Positions 47,901 through 58,779 of a stretch of DNA of 64,000 bases are shown piece after piece. The notes beneath the pieces are model-generated. The model had not been told where the DNA came from, ran no database searches, and saw only the letters and a program-made list of their open reading frames with translations. Location: contig OY848920.1 in the NCBI GenBank assembly GCA_963693285.1, positions 4,167,135 through 4,231,134 of the forward strand. The letters are read 5' to 3'. Position 1 is the first letter of the stretch, and every line of letters begins with the position of its first letter. The stretch comes from Xestospongia muta. Taxonomy: Eukaryota; Porifera; Demospongiae; Haplosclerida; Petrosiidae. Both the position numbers and the translations under genes were made by a program.

Positions 47901-50726
47901 AAGCTACAAGGATGCAAGAGCAAGAGAAAACACATGGAAGGAAGTGGCAAGCTAGGTAACTGAATAAACAACAAACAGAAATTATACATAGCTGTTGAGT
48001 AAATATAGGATACACCTACATTGTTCACTTCAGTCTCCATTTTGCACTAGTAATAGAGTTTATAATGATGAGGATGGAGTTTTGTTCACATGTATCCTCT
48101 TTTTTATATGAACAGCATTGATGCTACACTACACAATGTGACACCAAGAGTGAAAACTGACCCATATACAAGTATAGTTTGTTGAACCCATCTTTAGACT
48201 CATCCAAACACATTAGAAGTTCATTCTTAATACAAGTACTACATATTATACGTACGTTAAAACTTATTGACACAATACTGTAATTATTTGAAAATTTTGT
48301 GCCTCTAATTTGAATAATAACTAATTGTTTGTAACCTTTCTATAATTTTTCTCTCTAATATTCTTTTGTAAAATTAAAGCTTAATGTACTTATAATTTTG
48401 TCATTTATCTCCTTATTTGGTAAGGTGTGCAATGGAGAAGATAGTGATTTGGACATTGAAGAAAGCAAAGAGGACAGCATTTTACTGTAATGATTATCAT
48501 TGTTTTTCATTTTAATACCATAATAGTAGATCAGTTTGGAATATTCTCATCACACATGTTCTACTATTCTTCTATTTATTGTGATCACTACTGTGTATCT
48601 ATCATGACTATTCATTTCTTCTATTTCTCTGAAACTTGTCTCCTACCTCAGGACTCCATTCAACTTTGTAAATGTGATAACCTCTGTACCATATTGGACA
48701 AATTGGCTCCTAGAACTTAGTCTGTTGTCTCTTTATTTTTAATTAGTTTGTCCTTGTTACTGTACATTGTTACTTTGGTACAGTGTATTGACAGTGACAT
48801 TAGGTATGGTTTATATTTAATTTAATTCAATAAAGTTTACATCTATAAACTGACTTAATTCCATTCAAAAAGGATTGTTAATGACCTTCATTATATGGAA
48901 AGGTCAGAACAAGACATGACTACCTACAAACTGATCACAATTATTCATAACATGTACAAAACATTCCTGTGTTCAAATTATAACTGATACAATCAACATC
49001 AAACCACTTTGAAGTGAATTGAGACTAATTTGATTTTTTAATCACATTCAACTGATGTACATTGTGTGTGAACAATGTTGATTATAACTGAATTGAATAC
49101 ACTTTACAGTAATAGTCTGAACACCACTATTAATAACCTCATTACTTAATAATAATAACTTATTACTCTTACCTGTACTAAGATATTGATGTATTAGATC
49201 AGCTGTCTCCTTGTCATTAACAGTAGGACTCTCAATAGCAGTTATTACTGTTTCCCAGTTAACAAGGGATGATTGACTAGTTAGAAAGTTGTTAATGACT
49301 ACAAAGAGTTTATCATCATTGTCCCTCTGATTGTGTTTCAAATTATCCAAAACACTGCGACGTACTTGTAATGATAATCCAATATCATACCATTTGTCAC
49401 TAATATCAACTAATAGATTGAATAGTTCAAGAATTGTAGGAGTCTCCTTTAATATACTGGTAATATCTGAGATAAAAACAAAACAATTATTATAACAAAC
49501 TGTCATATTATAAATTAATTAATGTTTTAAATATTATCATTTTAAATATATGTGGTATTGATTAAGTGTTGACAAATGAAAACTTCAATTATCAATAAAT
49601 GGACATGTAATTTAATACAGAAACTTGGAGTATAAAATTGTAATTATATTTATACAATTAACTAGGACATCTACATGTACTACTATTCTTCTACTGTTAA
49701 TAACATTTACTGTTTATAATTCAATGACTTCACTCACACTGATCTAACAAATTTATTACTTATAATACAATGGTTTGTGAGTGGGCTATAAATAGAATAT
49801 GTGGTATGTCAAACAAATACTATACTCTGTCCAAGTTGAGAAGAGCTCCTCATTAATAAAAGGTGTTTTATGCATGGAATGTAAGGTGAGGTATTTCCTC
49901 ACCTATTATAGGCATTTAGTACTGAAGTACATTTTAATGTTACTCATTATTTGGTCACATGGATGTCATGTGAACACATCATGTTTTCAATCATGTTTGT
50001 TAAGATACCAAAGCAAAGAGACAGATGTCACAAACAAAGGAGGTTGTTACAAATGTCTATGACTATTTTGAGAAAACTCAACAGGTGTAAACAGACTCAA
50101 GGATATCATAAACAAACATCTGATGCCACAGGAGTTTCACGTAACAGTATCAAGAGGCTATGAAAAGAGAAAGTTCTAGGCATTCTCAGTCTACCTTCAT
50201 TGTAAAAAGGTTTTTTCAGAACCACGGTGGCTTTATAGCTGCCTTAAATTGTAAAAGACAATACCTGATTACTGTATTAATAATAATAATCGTTATAATA
50301 GAACATCTGTTTATAATTATAACTGTAATTTTGAATTGCCATGTGACACATGGCTGACTTCTCAAGGTGAAATGTGTTATTTGTTAAATCCTCGAAGGCG
50401 CATAATTTATAGTATGACAAAGGTATGCCATTGAAAATGTATGAAGTTTTATAGTTTGCTACTTTCTCATAGTACTAGAGAGCCATATTTTATATATAAA
50501 AGCACATTTACAAGCTGAATCCATTGGTGAAAGTCCCATGTAGATAGCACGTAAAACGTCAAAGTTATTTACATGTCTGGATGGCCCAACTCAACTCGGA
50601 CAGAGTATAAGTAAAGTTGACATTGAACACATTAGAGTGGGGCTAATTATTAACTAGTAATACATGGACAGTTATCTTTGTTACTGTCTACAATTATAAT
50701 GATCATTTACCTGCTGCCATTTTCAT
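38996..50726 (-). CDS. DD-DD-ROCO-like GTPase gene (889 aa)
   Basis: Coding exons on the minus strand: 50726-50711, 49466-49173, 45641-45342, 42697-42641 and 40998-38996. Every junction is phase 1 and the 2,670 bases are an exact frame. After MKMAA come two death domains of one subtype (about residues 6-103 and 104-203; SDKWYDIGLSLQVRR in both), a short basic linker, then a P-loop GAPGTGKS (about 249-256), a DNGGQ switch-like motif (about 401) and VLGTFLDK where Roc proteins have THxD. A COR-like part follows (IPIRWFFFQ; YYHDLTVFLYFP; FLHPQPIFERL), then a C-terminal cysteine cluster (CMFC, HFCHL, CCESC; about 851-877) that may bind zinc. It resembles ROCO proteins with death domains; no kinase or LRR is present. 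It ends at TAA 38996-38998, 19 bases before a usable splice donor leading to a third death domain. The promoter module lies at 51433-51590. Confidence 0.75.
41559..41721 (+). CDS. orphan exon-like frame in an intron of the DD-ROCO gene, opposite strand
   Basis: 163 bases open in one frame, flanked by an acceptor (AAGGTCTTGTAG) and a donor (AACATTG|GTAAGAA). It reads LGREFVEATRKPLHAVLEIL, then TSEYEKQKQTFVEDIISNCP, a helical and well-mixed composition unlike the surrounding AT-rich intron. It has no ATG at its start. It could be an exon of an unknown gene nested in antisense, or a captured or relic exon. I do not recognise the domain. Confidence 0.35.
41800..42330. repeat. diverged tandem-like repeats in an intron
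   Basis: Recurring AGTATCAAGGGATAC-type words with GGACTGGG and GGATGTACTAAGTA, in degenerate units without a fixed period. It is similar in spirit, though not in sequence, to the minisatellite at 35460-36455. Confidence 0.55.
44589..45034. mobile_element. terminal-inverted-repeat element carrying a HIRAN-like frame
   Basis: The left end, TACCATATAGCGCTTTATTT, and the right end reading inward, TACCGTATAGCGCTTTATTT, are inverted repeats of about 40 bases (left 44589-44630; right 45034-44995). No transposase. A further TACCATATAATTCGAG word near 44938 suggests a nested or rearranged end. Superfamily not fixed; TA-type flanks would fit Tc1/mariner-like MITEs. Confidence 0.7.
44734..44940 (+). 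pseudogene. captured HIRAN-like fragment
   Basis: From ATG at 44734 the frame reads MVTFSVEAMVRGYHVYQCVW, then TPIVGEELSCRKE, an in-frame TAG, then GNTQDPFAVAVL. This is the pattern of HIRAN-like domains common in repeated sequences of sponges and cnidarians (VRGYHVY..VW, G..L.C..E, N..D.FAVAV). It is broken and lies between the inverted ends of the element, so it is transposon cargo. Confidence 0.55.
47482..49800. repeat. intragenic duplication unit, copy 1 (exon for DD 1 and introns)
   Basis: Partner of 43678-46000, offset about 3.8 kb. Flanking introns are about 95% alike, while the death-domain exons are clearly more diverged in their middle part. Confidence 0.8.
47640..48180 (+). mobile_element. 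PIF/Harbinger-like relic with a MADF segment
   Basis: 47833-47955 reads VLTDEKLIETVHCFPCLWKV, then SSKSYKDARARENTWKEVAS. This is the first half of a MADF DNA-binding domain, as carried by the accessory protein of PIF/Harbinger transposons. Weak inverted similarity exists between about 47660-47705 and 48120-48155 (ACTACACAA...GTGAC). It interrupts the DD 1 duplication unit. No transposase was seen. Confidence 0.5.
50010..50260 (+). pseudogene. transposase N-terminal relic (helix-turn-helix)
   Basis: The frame 49951-50163 includes CHKQRRLLQMSMTILRKLNR and ends QTSDATGVSRNSIKRL. The pattern TS-x-ATGVS-x-x-x-(I/V)-x-R is the recognition helix start of several animal DDE transposases, with a KE-rich continuation after the stop. 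Only this N-terminal piece remains, in an intron of the DD-ROCO gene on the opposite strand. Confidence 0.4.
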
Positions 50727-51424
50727 GTAAATATACTCTCTCAGTACTACTTCACAGTGTAGTCAGGAGTCACCTGACTTGTTAACAAGTGTCAGGTCAG
50801 ACCTGATGTTTCTTAAAGTACCAATTCACAGATCTAAAAGATATAAAATTTATCATTAACTAATTTTAAATGTAATAATAATATAATTAAATTAAAATAT
50901 TTGTTTATCACATATTCTCATAGGGTACAGTCTCATATTGAGATGACCACTTGTTTAATGATAGAAAGGATGTGAGGTGACTTTAGTCAAATTCCTTGAC
51001 ATTATAACATGATGATACATCACTTATAGAGAAGAAGACATATAATACATTCTAATTTATGCAGCTGATGATGTAATAGGTTTCAAGCATTCTGATTGGT
51101 TAGCTAAAATGTAGTAAATGCCAAGATATTGGACATAAGTCACCAAACAACATTTCTTACATTCAAGAGAGTAAGTGTCTGAACACTACACTAAGAAGGG
51201 TCAAGTTTGAGGATCTGGGCATACACTAAGGAGGTCTAATTTACTGAACTAGTCTCATATAGTATTAACATTAATAATGTCCAGTTTAATACAGCTAGTT
51301 TGTATATAAGACCAATGAACAATCAACAAGATACTAATATTTTGATCATAAGCCTTCATGATATAATCAGGGGGCGTAACCCCAAACTCTCTTGTTTGTG
51401 AACATATAAAGATATTATTAATAG
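50727..51424. other. 5' intron region of the DD-ROCO gene
   Basis: Between the leader exon (ending 51433) and the first coding exon (from 50726, minus strand). AT-rich, no other gene seen. Confidence 0.5.
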
Positions 51425-51432
51425 GATCATAC

Positions 51433-51590
51433 CTTATTGCTTCAAGGACAACAGTACGACAGATCAACAGTAAGTAATAGAAAAAACTGGAGATTCAACT
51501 AAACAGTAAGTACAGTCTGTATCTCTTACCGCAGGTCTCTCTATGGAGGAGTGGAGGAATGACAGAATACCAGAAATTACTCTAATTCGT
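51433..51590 (-). promoter_or_regulatory. promoter and non-coding first exon of the DD-ROCO gene (shared module, copy 3)
   Basis: Read on the minus strand: AATTTTACGAATTAGAGT, a GACTGTACTTACTG block, and the exon end GAAGCAATAAG followed by donor GTATGA. The intron start (CCTATTAATAATA; GGGGTTACGCCCCCTG) again matches the modules at 17.45 and 30.17 kb. Orientation and position fit transcription toward the first coding exon at 50726. Confidence 0.65.
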
Positions 51591-51599
51591 AAAATTAGA

Positions 51600-52829
51600 A
51601 AAGACAGATCCGATGTGTAATTCATTTCTTAGTACTTTTAATAGTATCTCCGTATATATAGTATCTGGATTACAGTTAGTTATGTACTTCTAAATAGCAC
51701 AAACTTTATATACATTAAGTATCTAGCTGATGATCAACTGAGATGTACATACAGTAAGTGTTATAATGTAGCCTACCTACAGAGAACAACAGATTCAATA
51801 GAAATTAATATTAAGGTGTCCTTACATGTGGTCTGTACTATAATGATAATATTATGACTGCTATATATACATACATTATGTAGTTTAAAACAAACTGACA
51901 GACCCATTTTATGAGAATAATAAATAAAAAATAATTTCTTACTATTTAATAATCCTATCTAAAAATCAGATTAAGTTAAAATGAGATTTTATATTTGATT
52001 CCAACCACAGTGTACTGGATTACAAGAAGTACCAGTTGTGGACCCTTTGGGTTTACATGTGACATCTAGTGATGACAATTTTTTTTTAATTTATAAAGTG
52101 AATTATATGTCTTGTACAGTAAGGTCCTATATATGTAGGTGATGTGAATGAATTAAAAGGACAACATTATCATAACCTGCCAACTCTGTTCATAGCTCAG
52201 TACTAATAAGAACTCCTTTTTAAAGAAAATTGGTATTTATTTAAGTACTTAATTGACACATCAACAAATTGTTGATAGAGATTATTACAGCTTTAATATA
52301 TTAATAATAATAATTGTATAACATAGTCTACACATACTGGTCTGTTTATTTAGTAAAGTAATTAATAATATAGTTTATGACATGTACATGACTTGTTATG
52401 ACCAACTTTTTTATTAATCCTTCCATTAGAAACAATTAAGACAAGTGCATGAATAATGTAATCTTTTTTTATATTTATCAATCAATATGTCGTTGTAATA
52501 ATGTCTAATTAAGAAGATATATTATTCAGATCTCATTATGGATTTATTTGTAAGTACATAATCAATATAGTGACATACAGTGTATATGTATTGAACCAAT
52601 TCATCACGACATTTTAACAGATATAAAAGCGCAATATAAAACTAGTTGACTAAAGTCCCCGCATGGAGTGATCAAAGCCATTAGTATAGGTATATATACA
52701 AAGAATAGGTCAACTGTGTTTTTACTATATATATATGGTATAACAATATTTATTAGTATATTTGTGTATTCACTAAAGTTTTTCAATATAAATATCCTGA
52801 AGTAGTCATATACTAATTGTTCTCTCTCT

Positions 52830-52910
<81 letters not shown>

Positions 52911-54330
52911 AATCTGTCTGTCTCATGGTTTTTTCAAAAGTGAAACAGTCCAGAGTATATATTCACAGAATTAACTACATTCACTTGATCTGAGTACAAG
53001 ATGATAACAACATGATCAAGTAAATTAGAAATTTTAGCAAGAAACAGAAAACGTCTGTAGCAGTTTTTGAAACAGTAAATATAAATATCATAAAATTAGG
53101 TCTTCATTTCATTTTACAGAATCAGAGAGAAAGACACTCTCTGATCCTATCCTCCACATTACCATAGCTATTAAGACACATTAATTTATAATATATTATG
53201 TACTCAATGTTATTAGTATAGATTGATCTAAAGTGAATTTTTAAGAAATACTATTAAAGTAATATTGAAAATGAAAAGAAAAAGTAACCTAGATCTCCTC
53301 ATTAGTATAGCAAGATGTATCTTGGTGAAAATGAATAGAGTAATAACATACTAGCTACACATTCCACACACACAAACACACACAATAGTTACAATAATGA
53401 ATCAATAAAGAATGGTTATTAGTAAATATTAACTAAAAAGGACAAAGTCACCCTGCCCTATTTTATATTATATGATAAAATGGTTCTCCCATTTGATTGT
53501 CATAATTATTAAGATTTAATAATGCTATTTTTCTGATAACATTATTATGAAGAAAATTGCAAAAGTGACGACTTTCTCATAGGACATATTAAAGTTCTAT
53601 TTTAGTTATTGATTTTCTGCCTTTATTTTTTGTATACCTTGTGATAATAAGAGTAGATAGATTACTTTAATGATTCCAAATACACTACCATTACTACTCT
53701 AAAGTTTACAAATGGTTTTCCTATGTATAAATCAATGTGGAAAAAAGATTTGTCACTAGCTTGAACATCTAAGAATACATTCTGAAGCTAGTTTTTCTCA
53801 ATACATAGGTAACACAGATAGAAGTCATAGCAACTATTAAACCGTTTCAAAAACCATTATACATATATTAGTATTTACAGGTGGAAAGTATTCAAATCAC
53901 TGAAGCTTGCTGACCATGATGAAGTTCATTTGCATGTTATCACTCATATTCTTTGCTTGTGGTACCAAATAGGAACGTTATTACAGCTGATTGTATTGGG
54001 AAAAACAAGATAAAAATCTCATTATTAATTATGTATGTTTTTACATATCATACACACTTGTCAGACATTTGAGTTTTGAGAATTCTTTGACTTTTGTTCT
54101 TTTATAATGCAATGAAATAGTAATAGTAATCTGAGTTAGTGGTCACAAGTATTTTACAGAGACAATGTCATTAAGCCACCTTTATAAAAAATATACAAAT
54201 CAGTAACTAATGTATATTAGTTAATTATTTGTATGTTATTTTTGTATAGGCCAATGACTGGGAATTGTTTCTTAATCAGCTAAGGCTATTATATACAGTA
54301 TAACTTTCTGTTGTTTTTAAATCACCTTTA
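51600..54330. other. intergenic, no gene seen
   Basis: AT-rich. Holds a (CT)n microsatellite at 52821-52910 and short CA-rich runs near 53365. No domain-bearing frame on either strand. Confidence 0.6.
52821..52910. repeat. (CT)n microsatellite
   Basis: About 85 bases of almost pure CT repeat. The minus-strand frame of repeated Arg-Glu is an artefact of it. Confidence 0.97.
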
Positions 54331-54339
54331 AATCTCCTA

Positions 54340-54590
54340 GCTACATCATTTAGTTTGATAGCACTTAAAGCATCTAATAATTAAATTATTCATTGCTGCT
54401 CCTCTTGCTATGCATAATCCATAACTGATACATACTGGTATAATATCATGACATTCAGCTAGACCCACACTATTTGAGTTCTACTGTCACACTCAAATGG
54501 TTCTACTTTACAGTTTCAGTGCATATATTTAATATTACTAGATTTGGAGGTTGTTGATCCAAGAGTTGGTCCAGTGACAAATTATTAGGA
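54340..54590 (-). pseudogene. decayed death-domain exon
   Basis: Aligns with the exon at 38413-38678, starting from TGTCACTGGACCAACTCTTG on the minus strand (about 54580), through the CTAGCTGAATGTCATGA block to CTAGCTACATCATTTAG read on the plus strand (54338-54354). An insertion near 54490-54530, and indels near 54380, destroy the frame. It is a lost member of the same family 16 kb away. Confidence 0.75.
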
Positions 54591-55314
54591 CCTACAAATT
54601 AAACGATATAATTATTTATAAATTATTGCAAAATTAAAATAATTGTAATAGCACCTTTCACTATTAAAATAGTAATCACATTGTCATTGATGACCACATC
54701 ATATACATGTGAAATGGTTAAATTTTGCTGCCTGCTCTCTGGATGAGTGAAGGCTCTAGTACTCTGTTTGTTTGTCGTATGTCTGCTACTGGACAATGCA
54801 TTATGAATTGCTCTATCTCAGTAACTCCAGAGTTTATTAAAGCCCTCAAATTTGACAAGAAAATGGCATTGGTTTACACTAAAAATTTATTTTAGCTATA
54901 AGTCAGCCAAAGACAGGTGAAAAGTTGGAAAAAATAAATTTTTAAAATTATTCCCATACTAGATACACATACATGACAGTGACAAACATAAGAGTTCCTG
55001 TTTCCTTTAAAGTTGCTGAGTATCTCTACTGTATGTTTGTTGATGGCCTACACTCTGATGTCTCCTTATTTAGGCACTAAAAAGAATGGAAATAACAGCT
55101 TTAATAATTGTAGTTAGGAATGATAATTGTGCTGTTTAAATGATAGCAAGTTCAAAGTCAGTCATGACAACTCCTGGCTCCAGACATAATCCAAGTTCTG
55201 CTGTCTGTCTTTCAGGATAGCAAACACTCTCTCTTTTCTGTTTCTTGTGTCTCTTTTGTATAAGACAATAGACCAATGTAAAATACTTGCTAACATTTGT
55301 ATATGTAAATTCTG

Positions 55315-55385
55315 GATATGTGTACAAGTGAAGGATATCCTGTTGAATCTACTTCAGTAGATATAATTGAGTTGTACATTCATTA
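55315..55385 (+). pseudogene. C-terminal remnant of a fibrinogen-like gene (copy 0)
   Basis: Reads CTSEGYPVESTSVDIIELYI and stop, matching the last 22 codons of the gene ending at 57154. The following 250 bases also match that gene's 3' flank. The rest of the copy is gone. Confidence 0.8.
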
Positions 55386-55916
55386 AATTTTATCATTAAT
55401 AATTTCATTGTCTTTTCAGGTTTAGTGTAGTTGCTGCTTTATTAGAACATGTACATAGTTACCAAATAGTTATAAAGTGTTATTTTTGATAGTACCTTTA
55501 ATAATGCTCATACGCCTACAAAATGCCCAAAAAATGAAAAATTTATGCAAAGTGACATTTCCAATCACAACCACTGATACTTCTATATATCTTCTGGAAT
55601 GCTAATCATTGCTGTTTCTGTTATATCAACATAACTGTTCCCTAGAAGTTCAACATATTGAATCTCATTTGTTGACCATTCAATAATCCTGCATAATTTT
55701 GATTAGTAACATAAGTTTTGTTTATTTTTCCTATATATCAATGTTATTGATTTTTGATTGAGTTATCTTTGAGAGAAGCCACATTAGTCAGTAACTTGAA
55801 ACTTTTTCTCTGCTTGTTTGTGCCAATTCAATACATATCATTTGTTCATATATGGCTTTAATAAATATGTAAGAAGTAAAACATTGGCATGCCATATGTC
55901 AACGTTTCAAGGAAAA

Positions 55917-57154
55917 ATGGTAAAATATCAAACCATTGCTTTTATTTTTCTATTGTACAAGATTGTTCTCACAGATATAGTTAGTGTTGAAGTTTACCCA
56001 CCTCCATGTGCATCATTAAAATGTGGTTGTGATCTCTTGTACTCTATGAAAAATCTGTTTGAGATATCATCTCCTCCTGTTAATAACAGTATGACATGTA
56101 TTGGAAAGAAGTATGTGAACAATGGTTTAAATTTCTATGCATCACAAATGTGTTCAGATATCTCTGACGAGTGTCATCGTAACTTTAATCCTAACAATGA
56201 ACTACTAAGACAGTTACAAGACATGTTGCAGTTTATAGACATTTTTAACTCTGCCTTCTTCAACTGCTCTGATGTCTTTCAAAAAAAACCCTTCAGTTTT
56301 CTCTGGCTACTACACATTGAAATCTGTTAATGGTTCCTTAATATCTGTCTACTGTGATGACAATGCTTTTGACAACTGCTCTCAAATCTTCAAAGAAGAC
56401 AGTTCAGCTCTGTCTGGGTACTACACAATACGAACTCCTAATGGTTCTCTTATATCAGTCTATTGTGATAAGGAGGGTAGTAACTGTGATGATAAGGGAG
56501 GATGGATGAGATTGGTCTACCTCAATATGAGTGAAATTGGTGCTACTTGTCCAAGTGGTCTAAACAGTTATTTTTTTCCAAATATCAGTTATCCACTTTG
56601 TGATCAACCTCATCCTTCAAATGGTGGCTGTAATTCCATCATTTTCTCTACTTTTGGTCTAAACTATTTTCAAGTATGTGGGAGAGTAAGAGGATATCAT
56701 CGTGGGAATGTTGATGGTATTTATGATAATCATAATGGATTTCCTTCACTTGAAGGGGCTTATGTTGATGGTGTGTCTATTACTCATGGTAATAACCCTC
56801 GTCATCATATTTGGACATATATAGCAGGGCAAAGAGAAACTGCCAAAAAAATGGTCTTGTCCTTGTAATAATGGCAGCACAGAAACCACATCACAATATG
56901 TTGGTGATGACTACTACTGTGAGTCTGGCTCTCATGTGAATGAACCTTATACATTCCACTATGATGATCCACTTTGGGATGGCAAACAATGTGACTACTT
57001 AGAGTTTCCATGCTGTGCATTTCCTAAAATGCCATGGTTTGTCAAGTCCCTTAATCAATCAACTACTGATAATATTGAACTAAGAATGTGTACCAGTGAA
57101 GGATATCCTGATGAATCTACTCCAGTAGATATAATTGAGTTGTATGTTCGCTAA
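55917..57154 (+). CDS. secreted fibrinogen-like protein, with two homopolymer frame shifts
   Basis: The start at 55917 gives a signal peptide (MVKYQTIAFIFLLYKIVLTD); an upstream ATG at 55896 is possible. After a Cys-rich N-terminal part come two repeats of a fibrinogen-like opening (SGYYTLKSVNGSLISVYCD; SGYYTIRTPNGSLISVYCD). The rest (GGWMRLVYLN, VCGRVRGYH, YVDGVSITHG, DPLWDGKQC, PWFVKSL, ending DESTPVDIIELYV) is a form I associate with sponge and cnidarian secreted lectin-like proteins. The frame moves at an A8 run (56281-56288) and an A7 run (about 56846-56852). Removing one base from each makes 1,236 bases, an exact frame of 411 codons plus stop, so these may be sequencing errors. Otherwise it is a recent pseudogene. 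No intron is needed. Likely extracellular recognition protein. Confidence 0.7.
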
Positions 57155-57849
57155 GTTCTATTATTAATAATTTAATCGTCTTTCTAGTTTTAATGTAGTT
57201 GCTGCATTTTTTGAACATGTACATAGTTAATTAATAGTTTTAAAGTATTATTTTTGTATAACAGCACTGTTAATATTCAGACCCCTACAAAGTGGCCACA
57301 AAATCTACAATTTACACAAACTGATATTCTGACCACACACCTTGATACTTTTCCTCTGGAATACTAATCATTGCTGTGTCTGTAGTAATAACATAACAAG
57401 CCACTAGGGGCTCAACTTATTACACATTTTGTTTTGCCTTTTTCTATTTACCCAGCAAAATTTTATTAGAAATACAAATGTTGTTTGTGGTTTTTCCTTT
57501 ATAACAATATCATTGATTTCTGATGATATTAATATCCAAGAGAAGCCAAACTAGTCAATAACTATTAAACTTTTTCTCTGCTTGTTTGTGCCAATTCAAA
57601 TACATATTGTTTGTTCATTTATGGCTTTTGATAAATGTATATAAAGCAAACAAATGACATGTAGGAAAATATAATCTGATGTGTTGATTTGTCCTCAAGA
57701 ATAATGAGGAAAAGTCAACACATCAGATTATCTTTCTGTCTTCTTATATAGTACATAATTGAGACTATAACATATACACAATTAAATATTACTGTCAGTT
57801 ATGTCAGCGCAGAATTACTGTACATGTGAACATTTCAATGAAATGTTAA
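57155..57849. other. spacer between fibrinogen-like copies
   Basis: 57155-57640 matches 55386-55860 in order, with several indels, showing that the repeat unit of the tandem cluster includes this spacer. A short inverted pair (TAATCTGATGTGTTGA at about 57671 and TCAACACATCAGATTA at about 57716) forms a hairpin. Confidence 0.6.
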
Positions 57850-58779
57850 AATGTCAAACTATTGCTGTTTTGTTTCTATTGTGCAGGATTGTTCTCAGAG
57901 ATATTGCTATGTTAAAATTTATTAACCTTAATATGCATTATTAAAATGTGGTTATGATCTATTCTACTCTATGAAAAACTTGTTTAAGATATCATCACCT
58001 CCTGTTAATAACAATATTACTTGTATCAAAAAAGGATACGTGGACAATGGTATTAATCTCTATCCATCACAAGAATCACTGGAAAAATTAATATGTTTCT
58101 GGACCATGAAACATCTGGAAACATTTTGAAAATGTCAAGTATCCTGTTGTGTTTCTGGTGTTTCCAAACTAAGGAAACATAAAGATTTCTTTTGATAAGA
58201 AACACATGTGAAGAGCAAGTTTACCACTATATAGAAACACTTGAAAACACCAAATATTTATTTGTATTCACTAAAGAAACTTTAATGTTTCCATTGAATT
58301 TAATAATTATTTACAAATACAAGAAATCCAAAAACATCAAGTAATCACTACAAAATTAAATACATTTATGATGTCCTCAAAAAAAGAAAATGTTATGTAA
58401 ATCATAAATAATTAAATATAATGTCATTGTCAGTTTGTCACATAAACAACTTAAACAATAAATGACATAATCAGAATACTCTCAACAAACCAGTACTTGA
58501 TGACATGATATACTACATAACATAACTTTTTAAATGATTGGATAAATGACTCATAAAATTAATTATTGAATAACCACTGTCATTGCAACCATTGCTGAAA
58601 AGCACATTCTGATTAACCAGCTGGTTTCAGTCTATCAGAAGGAAGGCCTTCCTTCATTTTAGGTCATAATGCTTACTTCTTACTGAACAATTTTTGGAAG
58701 ATTTTTTGTCCAAAGCATACAGTAATTTTGTAAGGTGTTTTCTTCTCCAGGGAAGACTGGGGATAATAAACTGGTAATC

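Noticed and set aside
47806..48015. Minus-strand 69-codon frame
   Set aside because: It lies opposite the MADF-like segment, which has the clear domain pattern.
52604..52912. Arg-Glu repeat protein on the minus strand
   Set aside because: It is only the translation of the (CT)n microsatellite plus AT-rich flank.
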